From NCBI GenBank assembly GCA_963743035.1, contig CAVUOB010000018.1:372001-436000 (forward strand): a stretch of 64,000 bases of DNA, given 5' to 3'. Position numbers and translations under genes: made by a program. This DNA is from PALSA-911 sp963743035. GTDB taxonomy: Bacteria; Pseudomonadota; Alphaproteobacteria; Acetobacterales; Acetobacteraceae. Positions 27,229 to 38,272 of this stretch are shown in pieces. The number at the start of each line of letters is the position of its first letter. The first letter of the stretch is position 1. Below the pieces are notes generated by a model, which had not been told where the DNA came from, made no database searches, and worked only from the letters and a program-made list of their open reading frames with translations.

Positions 27229-29241
27229 TCAGCACAGCGTCACCTTCACATAGCTGCCGGGCGCATCCTCGATCGCCTTCAGCTTGCCCGTCGCCGGGAA
27301 TGCGCGCCGGCACCTGCGTCTTGTCCATCGCGGTGATCCAGCGCTGCCAGTCCGGCCACCAGGAACCGGCGATCTCGGTGGCGCCATGGAACCACTGCTC
27401 CGGATCGGGCGGCAGTTCCGGGTTGATCCAGTGGCTGTATTTGCCGCTGTCGGGCGGGTTGACCACGCCGGCGATATGGCCGACGGCCGCCAGCACGAAG
27501 CGCTTCTCGCCGCCCAGCAGCTGGGTGCCGCGATAGGTGGATTTCCACGGCGCGATGTGATCCTCGCGCGTCGAGAGGAAATACGCCGGCGTCTTGATCT
27601 TGCCGCAGGTCGATCGGCACGCCCTCCAGCTCGATGCCGCCGGGCGTTCGCCAGCAGGTTCTCCTGGTACATCTTGCGCAGATAGAAGCTGTGCATCCGC
27701 GCCGGCATGCGGGTCGAATCGCTGTTCCAGTACAGCAGGTCGAACGGGAACGGCTCGTTGCCCAGCAGGTAGTTGTTGACCACGAACGACCAGATCAGGT
27801 CGTTGGCGCGCAGCATGTTGAACGTCGTCGCCATCTCGCTGCCTTCGAGATAGCCGCGCTTGTTCATCTTCTCCTCGAGCGCGTGAAAGCTGCTCCTCGT
27901 CGATGAACACGCCGAGCTCGCCGGCTTCCTGGAAATCCATCATGGTCACGAAGAAGGTCGCGGATTTGATCCGGTCGTCGCCCTTGGCCGCCATGTAGGC
28001 CAGCGTGCGCGACAGCAGCGTGCCGCCCAGGCAGTAGCCGATGGCGTTGACCTCGCGTTCGCCGGTGGCCTGCTCGATCGCGTCCAGCGCGTCGAGATAG
28101 CCCATCCGCATGTAGTCCTCGAACTCCTTCTCCGACAGCGTCTCGTCCGGATTGACCCAGGAGATCATGAACACCGTATGGCCCTGGGAGACGGCCCAGC
28201 GGACGAAGCTGTTCCGCGGGCGCAGATCGAGGATGTAGAACTTGTTGATCCAGGGCGGGCCGATCAGCAGCGGGCGCTTCAGCACCGTCTCGGTTGCCGG
28301 GTCGTACTGGATCAGCTGCATCAGGTCGTTCTGGTAGACCACCTTGCCCGGGGAGACGCCGATATTCTCGCCCACCTTGAAGGCTTCCATATCGGTCATC
28401 TTGATGTGCAGCTTGCCCTTGCCGCGCTCGAGGTCGCCGAGCAGGTTGTTCAGGCCCTTGAGCAGGTTCTCGCCGCCGGTCTCGGCGGTCTTGCGCAGCA
28501 CCTCGGGGTTGGTGAGCAGGAAATTGCTCGGGCTCATCGCATCGACGAACTGGCGCGAATAGAAATCCACCTTCTGCGCGGTCTTCGGGTCCAGCCCGTC
28601 GACATGGGTGACGACGTCCTGCACGAAGCGCGCCGACAGCAGGTAGGACTGCTTGATGAAGTCGAAGACCTCGTTCTCCTTCCAGGCGTCGTCCTTGAAG
28701 CGGCGGTCGCCGGACGGGGTTTCGATCACCGGGTCGTTCTCGCATGCCCATCATGCGGCGCGCGGTGTTCTGCCACAGCGTCATGTAGTCCTGCCAGAAG
28801 CCGAGCTGCGCCTGCACCAGCCGTGCGGGATTGGCCATCAGCTGCGCGGTCATCTCCATGAAGGCGCCGCCGATGTTCAGCGGGTCCGGCGTATGTTCCT
28901 CGCTGCCCTGGCGCTTCAGCCAGTCGGTCACGAGCCGCTGCGAGCGTTCGGCGATGTCGGCCATCGAACGGCCGAGCTCGGCGGGATCGGGCAGCTTGAA
29001 GCCGGGTGCTTCGGGTCCGGCGGTTTCTTGCCGTTCGTTCCCGTCTGGGTGCCGCAGCCTGGTGCCACCAGCCTGGGTGCTTTTCTGGGCTCATCTTGGC
29101 GCCTGCGGCCTTCACTGGCTCCGCCTGCGCCGGCTCGGCCTTTCCGGCCTCGCTCGCTGGGGCCGCCTTGCGGGTGGATGTTGCCTTGGTCGATCCCGTC
29201 TTCGCGGATTGAGCCTGGCACGCGGGCTTCGGCTGGGCCAT
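27229..29241 (-). pseudogene. phaC: Class I poly(3-hydroxyalkanoate) synthase (multiple frameshifts as given)
   Basis: PhaC polymerises (R)-3-hydroxyacyl-CoA into PHA granules. The lipase-box-like GYCLGG with the catalytic Cys (VNAIGYCLGGTLL), plus WNSDSTRMP, FLSTREDHIAPWKSTY and GHIAGVVNPP with the catalytic Asp/His, are all present but spread over three frames. Breaks lie near 28740, 27882, 27645, 27604 and 27297, each one extra base, with at least one more between 28970 and 29100. From MADIAERSQRL (28964) removal of five bases gives 577 codons. ATG 29241 has an AAGGA site and opens a Lys/Ala-rich N-tail; its exact path to the core is uncertain. An insertion-type sequence error is the likelier cause. 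Confidence 0.85.
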
Positions 29242-29360
29242 CGGGTATCCTTTCCGTCGGCTACTCCGCAAGCTCCACACGCCGAATGCTTGGGTTCCGA
29301 TCGATGTATAGCGGAAGCAAACCGCAAACTAGACAGCCGGCATGGCCTGTTCAAGGCACC

Positions 29361-30509
29361 GTGTCCGGGTTGTCCCGCACGGGCGGCGCGCGCACCGTGA
29401 CGCGGCGCGGAAAGCCCGGCGCAGGCCCTGCCGCGGCACGCCTGGCCTTGCTGGGCATGGTGCTGGCGCTGTCCGGCTGCGGGTCGGTGCCTGCCACCAT
29501 CAATCCGGTGACCTGGTGGCACGACCTGCAAGGCGGGGCGATCGCCGAGCAGCGCCCGCCGCCGCCGGGCGCGACCGATCCCTATCCGAACATCGCCTCG
29601 GTGCCGGAGCGGCCCGCGCCGCTCGATCCTGCCACCCGCCAGGCCATCAACCAGGGGCTGGTGGCCGACCGGGCCAATGCCCAGCACGAGGCGGCCAGCG
29701 CACCGATCCCCGACCCCTCGTCGCGCACCGCGTCGCCCGGTCTGTTCGGCGCTCCTGCCACGCCAGGCTCATCCCCCGGGGCACCGTCCCCCGCCCGGGC
29801 GCCATCGGCGCCGGCTGCGTCAACCGGGGCGCCATCGGCGCCGGCTGCGTCAACCGGGGCGCCATCGGTGCCGGCTACATCAACCGGGGCGCCATCGGCG
29901 CCGGCTGCATCAACCGGGGCGCCATCGGCGCCGGCTGCATCAACCGGGGCGCCGTCGGCGGCCCCCGCGGGTCCCAGCGCCACGTTCGCGGCCGCCAGCG
30001 CCCCGCCGGCTCCGGCCGCCCCGCCCCCGGCGGCCCCCGCCGCCGCGAACGCCGCCGCGGTGATCGGCCAGCAGCCGGAGGGCTCGATCGCCCAGATGGG
30101 CGCGCCGCCGCCGCTGCCCACGGCACCGCCGCAGCCGGCGAACCTGCCCGGCGCCAGCCCGCCGCCGCCCCCGCCGGCAAAGCCGGTGCCGCCGCCCCCG
30201 CCGGCCGCGCCGCTACCGCCCGGCAGCATCCCAGTGGCCTTCCCGCCCGGGGGCGCCGCGCCGGCGCCGGAGGGCGCGGCCGCGCTGCACGACATCGCCG
30301 TCAAGCGCGGCAAGGCCGGGGTCGTGATCATCGGCTACGGCGAGGCCGCCAACAGCGACCCCGCCACCCAGGCCAATGCCCTGGGCCTGGCCGTCATCCG
30401 CGCCCAGGCGCTCGCCAGGTCGCTGGTCGCCGAGGGCGTCCCCGCCGCCGCAATGGTCACGGATGCACAAGCCGAGGGTCGCGGCGCCGCGGTGCGTCTG
30501 GTAAACTGA
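29361..30509 (+). CDS. Proline-rich lipoprotein with OmpA-like C-terminus
   Basis: A 382-aa envelope protein. GTG 29361 is chosen because it follows an AAGG site and precedes a basic tail and lipoprotein signal ending in the lipobox ALSGC. A Pro/Ala/Ser/Thr linker (about residues 110-310) includes five 10-residue repeats. The last ~70 residues form an OmpA-like peptidoglycan-binding fold (VVIIGYGEAANSDPATQANALGLAVIRAQALARSL, in which the Ala/Arg helix is typical). It would tether the outer membrane to peptidoglycan across a long flexible arm. It is divergent from phaC and 41 nt upstream of the aminotransferase. Confidence 0.75.
   Translation: MSGLSRTGGARTVTRRGKPGAGPAAARLALLGMVLALSGCGSVPATINPVTWWHDLQGGAIAEQRPPPPGATDPYPNIASVPERPAPLDPATRQAINQGLVADRANAQHEAASAPIPDPSSRTASPGLFGAPATPGSSPGAPSPARAPSAPAASTGAPSAPAASTGAPSVPATSTGAPSAPAASTGAPSAPAASTGAPSAAPAGPSATFAAASAPPAPAAPPPAAPAAANAAAVIGQQPEGSIAQMGAPPPLPTAPPQPANLPGASPPPPPPAKPVPPPPPAAPLPPGSIPVAFPPGGAAPAPEGAAALHDIAVKRGKAGVVIIGYGEAANSDPATQANALGLAVIRAQALARSLVAEGVPAAAMVTDAQAEGRGAAVRLVN
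29799..29948 (+). repeat. Five 30-bp tandem repeats inside the lipoprotein gene
   Basis: Five consecutive 30-nt units, differing at only a few positions, encode repeats of about APSAPAASTG. Whole-codon length keeps the frame, so unit number can change by slippage without breaking the gene. Confidence 0.9.
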
Positions 30510-30550
30510 TCGGCCTGTCAACAACCCATCGCTCAATCGAAAGCCTGCAC

Positions 30551-31794
<1,244 letters not shown>

Positions 31795-31798
<4 letters not shown>

Positions 31799-33093
31799 CC
31801 CGTCCCCTTACCGTCGCTGTCGCCGGCCTTGGCACGGTCGGCGCCGGCGTGCTGAAGCTGCTGCGCGACAACGCCGATGTCGTGGCTGCCCGCGCCGGCC
31901 GGCCGATCGCGGTCACCGCCGTCTCCGCCCGCGACCGCTCGCGCGACCGCGGCGTGGAACTGTCCGGCCTGCGCTGGTACGACGATCCGGTGGCGCTCGC
32001 CGCCGATCCGACGGTGGACGTGGTGGTGGAGCTGATCGGCGGCTCCGAGGGGCCGGCGCGCGCGCTGGTGGAGGCGGCGATCGCCGCCGGCAAGCCGGTG
32101 GTCACCGCCAACAAGGCGCTGCTGGCCGTGCACGGCGCCGAACTGGCCGCCGCGCGCCGAAGAGCGCCGGCGTGGCGCTGGCCTTCGAGGCCGCGGTCGC
32201 CGGCGGCATCCCGGTCATCAAGGCGCTGCGCGAGGGCCTGGCCGGCAACCGCATCTCCCGCATCGCCGGCATCCTGAACGGCACCTGCAACTACATCCTG
32301 ACGCTGATGCGCGAGCGCGGGCGCGAATTCGCCGAAGTGCTCGCCGACGCGCAGAAGCTCGGCTACGCCGAGGCCGATCCGTCCTTCGACATCGACGGCA
32401 TCGACGCCGCGCACAAACTGGCGATCCTGGCAGCGCTGGCATTCGGCCGGCCGGTCGCATTTCGAGTGCCGTGCATGTCGAGGGCATCCGCGCGCATCTC
32501 CGCGCTGGACATCGCCTTCGCCAGCGAACTCGGCTATCGCATCAAGCTGCTCGGCATCGCCCGGCAGACCGAGGCGGGGATCGAGGCCCGCGTGCATCCC
32601 TGCATGGTGCCGCAAACCGCCCCGATCGCGCGGGTGGACGGCGTGTTCAACGCCGTGGTGGCCGAGGGCGATTTCGTCGGCCGGGTGATGCTGGAGGGCC
32701 GCGGCGCCGGCGCCGGACCGACCGCCTCGGCGGTCGTCGCCGACCTGATCGACATCGCGCGCGATCGCTTCACGCCGGTCTGGGGCGCCGCAGTCCGGCG
32801 CGCTGTCCAGCGCCCCCTCGGTGCCGATGGCCGCTCATGTCGGCGCCTATTACCTGCGCCTGATGGTGGTCGACCGTCCCGGCGTGATCGCCGACGTGAC
32901 CGCGGTGCTGCGCGACCAGGGCGTTTCGCTGGAATCGATGCTGCAGCGCGGCCGCAGCCCTGGCGAGGCGGTGCCGGTGGTGCTGGTGACGCACGAGACC
33001 AGGGAGGCTGCCATGCGCGCGGCGCTGGAGCGGATCGCCGAGCTCGGCGCCGTGATGGAAGCGCCGACGATGATCCGGATCGAGGCCGCGTAG
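31795..33093 (+). pseudogene. hom: Homoserine dehydrogenase with ACT domain (multiple frameshifts as given)
   Basis: NAD(P)-dependent reduction of aspartate semialdehyde to homoserine, for threonine and methionine synthesis. Rossmann motif VAGLGTVGAGVLKLL is at the N-terminus, then VVTANKALLAVHG, GILNGTCNYILTLM, and a C-terminal ACT domain (YYLRLMVVDRPGVIADVTAV) for feedback by threonine. Extra bases near 32154, 32164, 32461, 32468, 32495 and 32792 break the frame. Three of these fall within 35 nt and cancel out, hiding a scrambled stretch that should read AFEAVHVEGIRAISALD. Removing six bases gives 431 codons. It starts at ATG 31795, overlapping the aminotransferase stop. Confidence 0.85.
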
Positions 33094-33111
33094 CCGGCCC
33101 CTTTCCACCCC

Positions 33112-34740
33112 CTACGGCTTCGTCTCCGCGGCTTTCGGCGCAGGCGCAGGCGCAGGCGTGGTTGCGGGTGTGGGCGCGTTCACCGTGATCACGCTGCAAT
33201 CCGGGATCGCCGCTGCCGGCTTGGACGGATCGACGGTCTGGCGAGTGGCGTCGGCATAGCAAACGGACTTGTCCTTGATCCATTTCCCGCTGAAGCTGGA
33301 GTTGAACCAGAGAGCCACGAAGCGTCCTCCCGCGGCGAAAAAGTCGTTTTCCGATTTGGTAACGATGCAGCTTGTTTTGGATCCGACGCTGGCGACCATT
33401 TTTTCGCGCGTGGCCTTGTAAAGCTCCTCGAATTTCCTGCGGCTTGTCTTGGGGACTTGTAGGGCATTGGTGACTTCCGTCTCGTGGTCTTTCTCACCCA
33501 TTTTGAGTGGCGTGCTGAGGGCTATGACCGCGTAGCAATTGCCGGCGACGACAGAGTTTGCGCCCAGGGCCGTTCGGATGTCTTCCATCGCCTGCGGGCT
33601 GTTGCCGACGCTGCATCCGCGGAAATCCACGGTCTTGGGCGCCTTGTCGGCGGGGACCGAGCCCTTCAGTTTCTTGGCGATGTCCGCGGCCTTGGTGAAC
33701 CCCTCGTCCTTGCCGAATTTCAGGGCGCCATCCGAGGTGGAATGCGTGACGAAGTAGAGCGTGCCGATGGGAGCGTCGATCTTGGCGAGCGCCTGGGCCG
33801 CATCGGCTACACTGTTGACCCGGATCACGCGTCCGCCATGCGCCAGCACGATGGCCAGCTCCCGCCCGCCCGTCCAGCCTTCGCCCAGCAAGGCGATGTC
33901 CTGTCGCGGCTTCGGCTTGGGCTCCGGCTTCTGCTTTGGCGTTTCCTTCGGCGTTTCCTTCGGGTCCTTGTCGGGCTGGCGCTGGACCTGGAACGACGAG
34001 GACGGCGCAGCACTCTGCTGCACGACATGCGCCAGTTCATGTGCCAGAAGACGCCTGCCTTCGCCGGATCCTGGTGAATACCTCCCGTCTGCGAAAACGA
34101 TGTTAGGCCCGCTCGCATAAGCCAGAGCGTTCACCGCCTGCGCGGACCGGGCCGCCCGGCCGTCCGCGTGCACGCGGACATGGCCGAAATCCTGGCCGAA
34201 GCGAGGTTCGAAGAAGGTGCGGGAGGATGGGTCCAAAGCCTGTCCCGGCGATTGCAGCACCTCATGCACGATCCCCGGCGCTTCGCCTGGCGCGGTCCCG
34301 ACCGATCCTGCCGCTGTTCTTTGCAGCGTCTCTTCCTCCTGGCAGGCCGCGCATTTGCGGCTGATCCGCGGCTGGCCGCGTGCAGCCGAAATTCCGGTTG
34401 CGGGAATATTGTCCGCGGGCATGCGCATCACCTGCTCGGCCACCCTGTCCGCCTCCTGTTCCAGCGGATCGGCGGCCGGTCCGACGGCCAGCTTCGGCTG
34501 CAGGGCGGGGGGCGAATGGCTTCGGCCTGGCGGAAATAGTGATATCCCGCCGAAATCCCATGTGGCGCCGCGGGTTGTCCCCCAGGCTGTTCCCTCCCGC
34601 AGAGCGCTCTCGGGCTTCTGGTCGTCGCAAAAGCCCGGCGCCGACTGCGACGGACGCGGACCCATCACGCCGCCGGCAGGACCCGGCGTTGACCTTGTCT
34701 GGCCCCTCGCCTGGGGCTTTGCGACCGGTGGAACAAACAT
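33112..34740 (-). CDS. DUF4157 protein with a C-terminal His/Cys (caspase-like?) domain
   Basis: A 542-aa protein. Residues about 165-245 are a DUF4157 domain: FFEPRFGQDFGHVRVHAD, then the metallopeptidase-like HELAH (234-238) in LLAHELAHVVQQ. This domain is typical of effectors loaded in extracellular contractile injection systems. A Lys/Pro/Glu linker (256-280) leads to a C-terminal alpha/beta region. There His333 (YFVTHSTSDG) and Cys376 (VDFRGCSVG) each follow a strand, the spacing of clan CD cysteine peptidases; this is inference. No injection-system genes are in the window. ATG 34740 is preferred (AAAGAGGG site) over 34785. Confidence 0.7.
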   Translation of the reverse strand: MFVPPVAKPQARGQTRSTPGPAGGVMGPRPSQSAPGFCDDQKPESALREGTAWGTTRGATWDFGGISLFPPGRSHSPPALQPKLAVGPAADPLEQEADRVAEQVMRMPADNIPATGISAARGQPRISRKCAACQEEETLQRTAAGSVGTAPGEAPGIVHEVLQSPGQALDPSSRTFFEPRFGQDFGHVRVHADGRAARSAQAVNALAYASGPNIVFADGRYSPGSGEGRRLLAHELAHVVQQSAAPSSSFQVQRQPDKDPKETPKETPKQKPEPKPKPRQDIALLGEGWTGGRELAIVLAHGGRVIRVNSVADAAQALAKIDAPIGTLYFVTHSTSDGALKFGKDEGFTKAADIAKKLKGSVPADKAPKTVDFRGCSVGNSPQAMEDIRTALGANSVVAGNCYAVIALSTPLKMGEKDHETEVTNALQVPKTSRRKFEELYKATREKMVASVGSKTSCIVTKSENDFFAAGGRFVALWFNSSFSGKWIKDKSVCYADATRQTVDPSKPAAAIPDCSVITVNAPTPATTPAPAPAPKAAETKP

Positions 34741-34913
34741 GCCAGCCCTCTTTCCGATCCGCGCGGACAAAGCGAATGGAGCCATCCCATCGCGATGTTA
34801 GCCCGATCTGCCGCCGGACGAAGGAAATTCCTGCTTCCGTTCCGCGCCCGCCAGGCGTTGCGCCATGGCGGCTTTCGACGTTAGCTTCCGGTAACGGGAA
34901 GGAGCGCCAGACC

Positions 34914-35807
34914 ATGGCCATCAGCATGCGAGAACTGCACCCGGGCTTCGTCGGCGAGGTGATCGGCGTCGATATCCGCCGTACCCTCTCTGCCGAGGAG
35001 GTCGCCGCCATCGAAGCCGGCATGGACCGCCACGCCGTGCTGGTGTTCCGCGACCAGCCACTGACCGATGAGCAGCAGATCGCCTTCAGCCGCAATTTCG
35101 GCACCATCGAGGTCACGCTCGCCCGGCAGATGGCCAGGCCCGGCGACGCCAGGCTGCGCGAGGAGATGGGTGATATTTCCAACCTCGACGCGAACAACCG
35201 GCTGCGCGGCCGCGACGATGCCCGCCGGCTCTACGCGCTGGGCAACCGGCTCTGGCACGCCGACGCGTCGTTCCGCGCGGAGGGCGCAAAATACTCGCTG
35301 CTGTCCGCTCGCATCGTCCCAGGCAGCGGCGGCAACACCGAATTCGCCGATATGCGCGCCGCCTACGACGCGCTGGACGCCGCCATCAGGGCCGAGGTCG
35401 AAAACCTCGTCACCGAGCACTCCATCGCCTTCTCCCGCGGCGTGCTGGGGTTCGAGGACTTCAATGACGAGCACCGTGCCAAGCTCAATCCGGTGCGCCA
35501 CCCGCTGGTGCTGGTCCATCCCGTCACCGGCCGCAAATCGCTGTTCCTGTCCGCCCATATCGGCGGCATCGTCGGCTGGCCGGTGCCGGAGGCGCGCGCC
35601 TTCATCCGCGACCTGACCGAGCACGCCACCCAGCGGCAATTCGTCCATGCGCATCCGTGGCGGGTGAACGACCTGGTGATCTGGGACAACCGCACCACCA
35701 TGCACCGCGCCCGACGCTATGATGACGCCAACGAAATCCGCGACCTGCGCCGCACGTCCCTGCGCGGCGCCGGTCCGTACGTCCCCCAGGTCCTGGCCGC
35801 GGAGTAG
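34914..35807 (+). CDS. TauD/TfdA-family Fe(II)/2-oxoglutarate dioxygenase, copy 1
   Basis: A 297-aa non-haem iron dioxygenase. The facial triad is visible: His115 and Asp117 (LWHADASF) and His264 (TTMHRARRYDD), with the nearby Arg cluster to hold 2-oxoglutarate. It resembles TfdA and alpha-ketoglutarate-dependent 2,4-D or sulfonate dioxygenases; the substrate is not deducible. A GGAAGGAG ribosome-binding site precedes ATG 34914. A second, equally long homologue follows six bases after its stop, so they form one operon. Confidence 0.9.
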   Translation: MAISMRELHPGFVGEVIGVDIRRTLSAEEVAAIEAGMDRHAVLVFRDQPLTDEQQIAFSRNFGTIEVTLARQMARPGDARLREEMGDISNLDANNRLRGRDDARRLYALGNRLWHADASFRAEGAKYSLLSARIVPGSGGNTEFADMRAAYDALDAAIRAEVENLVTEHSIAFSRGVLGFEDFNDEHRAKLNPVRHPLVLVHPVTGRKSLFLSAHIGGIVGWPVPEARAFIRDLTEHATQRQFVHAHPWRVNDLVIWDNRTTMHRARRYDDANEIRDLRRTSLRGAGPYVPQVLAAE

Positions 35808-35813
35808 CCGGAA

Positions 35814-36707
35814 ATGGCCATAGGCATCCGTCAACTGCACCCACATTTCGTCGGCGAGGTGTCCGGCATCGACCTGTCCCGTCCGATCACCCCCGCCCAG
35901 GCGGCGGAGATCGAGGCCGGCATGGACCGCTACGGCGTGCTGGTGTTCCACGACCAGGACATCACCGACGAACAGCAGATGGATTTCAGCCGCCATTTCG
36001 GCGAGCTGGAGGTGTCGTCCCAGGGCGAGATGAGCAAGCCCGGGGAACTGCGCCTGGCGATCCAGATGGCCGATGTGTCCAATCTCGACCAGGACAACCG
36101 GATGCGCGCGCGCGACGACGCCAAGCGCCTCAGCGCGCTCGGCAACCGTCTCTGGCACTCGGACGCCTCGTTCCGCGCCATCCCCGCCCGCTACTCCCTG
36201 CTCTCCGCCCGCGTGGTGCCGGGCAGCGGCGGCAACACCGAATTCGCCGATATGCGCGCCGCCTACGACGCTCTGGATGCGGTGACCAAAGAGCAGATCG
36301 CCGACCTCGTCACCGAGCACTCGATCGCCTTCTCCCGCGCCGAGCTCGGTTTCGATGCCTTCCCGAAAGAGCATCAGGCCAAGCTGCGCCCGGTGCGTCA
36401 TCGCCTGGTCACGACCCATCCGGGTTCCGGGCGGAAGGTGCTGTACCTGTCCGCCCATATCGGCACCATCGTCGGCTGGCCGGTGCCGGAGGCCCGCGCC
36501 TTCATCCGCGACCTGACCGAGCACGCGACCCAGCCGCAATTCGTCTATGCCCATGTCTGGCGGGTCGGCGACCTTGTGATGTGGGACAACCGCGCCACCA
36601 TGCACCGGGTGCGCCGCTACGCCGACACCCAGGTGGTCCGCGACCTCCGCCGCACCACCACGAGATGCGAAGGGCCGACGACCGAGCAGGTCCAGGCGGC
36701 GGAATAG
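35814..36707 (+). CDS. TauD/TfdA-family Fe(II)/2-oxoglutarate dioxygenase, copy 2
   Basis: A 297-aa tandem paralogue of the preceding gene, aligning without gaps through the N-terminal 120 residues and carrying the same triad (LWHSDASF; ATMHRVRRYAD). Large blocks are near-identical at DNA level, for example the PGSGGNTEFADMRAAYDALD and EARAFIRDLTEHAT regions. The N-terminal third differs more (SSQGEMSKPGEL against TLARQMARPGDA), suggesting diverged substrate range after duplication. The 187-nt gap after it shows no terminator with a T-run. Confidence 0.9.
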   Translation: MAIGIRQLHPHFVGEVSGIDLSRPITPAQAAEIEAGMDRYGVLVFHDQDITDEQQMDFSRHFGELEVSSQGEMSKPGELRLAIQMADVSNLDQDNRMRARDDAKRLSALGNRLWHSDASFRAIPARYSLLSARVVPGSGGNTEFADMRAAYDALDAVTKEQIADLVTEHSIAFSRAELGFDAFPKEHQAKLRPVRHRLVTTHPGSGRKVLYLSAHIGTIVGWPVPEARAFIRDLTEHATQPQFVYAHVWRVGDLVMWDNRATMHRVRRYADTQVVRDLRRTTTRCEGPTTEQVQAAE

Positions 36708-36895
36708 TCCGCTACCGTTCCGGTCGATTTGTGTCGAAAGGTCCTCATGCATTGAGGCATACTCGAACCGCACTCATGTGGCGGGTCCCGCGGACCGGCC
36801 TTCGGAAAGCGCTGCCGCAGGTGGCCTGATCGCGGTCTCGTCCGCGAAATCCGAACAAAAATCGGCCGGAAGCAATCCGGCCGGGCAGGGAGTGT

Positions 36896-38257
36896 ATGTC
36901 CATGGATCATCCGCGCCGCACGTCGCGCCAGATGTCGCGCCGAAATACGTTGAAGCTCGCCGCCGCGACGGCGGCGCTGCCATTGGTGCATATCCGCACC
37001 GCCGGCGCCGCCGGCAAGCTGTCGATGGTGTTCTGGGACCATTGGGTTCCCGCCGGCAACGACGCCATGCGCAAGCTGATCGCCGAGTGGTCGGAACGGA
37101 ACAAGGTGGAGGTGCAGGCCGATTTCCTGACCGTCAACGGCGGCAAGATCAACCTGACCATGGCCGCCGAGGCGCAGGCCCGCACCGGGCATGACGCCTA
37201 TGCCTTCGACATGTGGACGGTGCACGAATTCGCCGAGCACCTGGTGCCGATGGACGACGTGATGCAGTCGCTGATCGCCGCCAACGGCCCGGTGGCGCCG
37301 GCGTTCGAGTATCTGGGCAAGGTGAAGGGCCATTGGGCGGCGGTCCCGACCGGCTCCGGCTCGGCGCCGCTGACCATCTGCGCGCGGATCAGCATGCTGA
37401 AGCAATTCGCCGGCATCGATGTGCAGGCGATGTATCCGGCGCATCAGGCCACCCCGCCGGTGGCCGCGGACTGGACCTACGACACATTCCTGAAGGCCGC
37501 CGAGGCCTGCCACAAGGCGGGTTTCCCGTTTGCGCTGGGCTGCGGCACCACGACCAACTCGGTGCAGACCTGGGGCGCCATCTTCGGCGCCATGGGGGCT
37601 GATCTGGTGGACGCCAAGGGCAATGTCACGGCAGATACGCCGGCGGTCCGCGCGGTGCTGGAATACGCGCAGAAGCTGATCCGCTTCCTGCCGCCCGAGC
37701 AGGTGAGCTACGACGACGCGTCCAACAACCGTGCCCTGATCTCCGGCAAGAGCGCGCTGATCTGGAATCCGCCCTCGGCCTGGGCGGTGGCCAAGCGCGA
37801 CGCGCCCGCGGTGGCGGCGGATTGCTGGACCTTCCCGAACCCGCTGGGCGCGAAGGGAAGGCTGGTGCCGATGCGGCCGTACTACTGGGGGGTCTGGAAA
37901 TTCTCCCAGAACCAGGCCGCGGCAAAGGAGCTGATCCGGTTCCTCGCCGATCGCAAGCAGCAGGAGGCGCTGTGCACGGCAGTCATCGGCTACGACATCC
38001 CGGCCTTCGAATCGATGTCGAACTTCCCGATCTGGGACGAGGTGGAGCCGCCGAAAGGTACCGTCTACAACTATCCGATCCGGCCCTGGCACCAGGCGCA
38101 GTACTACATCACCGGCTCATCCGGTCCGGCCGAGTTCGCCGTGCAGATGTTCAGCCGCGGCACCATTCCGACGATGGTGGCGAAACTGGTGTCAGGCCAA
38201 TCGGTCGATCAGGCGATGGCCTGGGCCAAGGAGGAGCTGCAGGGCTTCATCCGGTAG
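36896..38257 (+). CDS. ABC transporter substrate-binding protein (family 1), Tat-exported
   Basis: A 453-aa extracellular solute-binding protein of the sugar-type family 1. The N-terminus has a twin-arginine signal (SRRNTLKLAAATAALPLV), so it folds before export. Binding-protein features are the N-lobe KLSMVFWDHWVPAGNDAMRK and a C-lobe ending NFPIWDEVEP...YNYPIRPW. No permease or ATPase genes adjoin it, so it is an orphan here. ATG 36896 has a GGCAGGGAG leader. It follows the two dioxygenases by 187 nt and could supply their substrate, which is inference from position. Confidence 0.85.
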   Translation: MSMDHPRRTSRQMSRRNTLKLAAATAALPLVHIRTAGAAGKLSMVFWDHWVPAGNDAMRKLIAEWSERNKVEVQADFLTVNGGKINLTMAAEAQARTGHDAYAFDMWTVHEFAEHLVPMDDVMQSLIAANGPVAPAFEYLGKVKGHWAAVPTGSGSAPLTICARISMLKQFAGIDVQAMYPAHQATPPVAADWTYDTFLKAAEACHKAGFPFALGCGTTTNSVQTWGAIFGAMGADLVDAKGNVTADTPAVRAVLEYAQKLIRFLPPEQVSYDDASNNRALISGKSALIWNPPSAWAVAKRDAPAVAADCWTFPNPLGAKGRLVPMRPYYWGVWKFSQNQAAAKELIRFLADRKQQEALCTAVIGYDIPAFESMSNFPIWDEVEPPKGTVYNYPIRPWHQAQYYITGSSGPAEFAVQMFSRGTIPTMVAKLVSGQSVDQAMAWAKEELQGFIR

Positions 38258-38272
38258 CGGCGCAGCGGGCGT

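Noticed and set aside
28928..29221. Separate 97-aa gene upstream of phaC
   Set aside because: It overlaps the likely N-terminal extension of PhaC in another frame; part of it (GKKPPDPKHP) is probably a frameshifted piece of that extension.
29799..29948. 30-bp repeats considered as a CRISPR array
   Set aside because: The units are contiguous without spacers and are in-frame coding repeats of a Pro/Ala/Ser linker.
33112..34740. Complete extracellular contractile injection system around the DUF4157 gene
   Set aside because: The neighbours are homoserine dehydrogenase and dioxygenases; no sheath, tube, baseplate or AAA gene is present.
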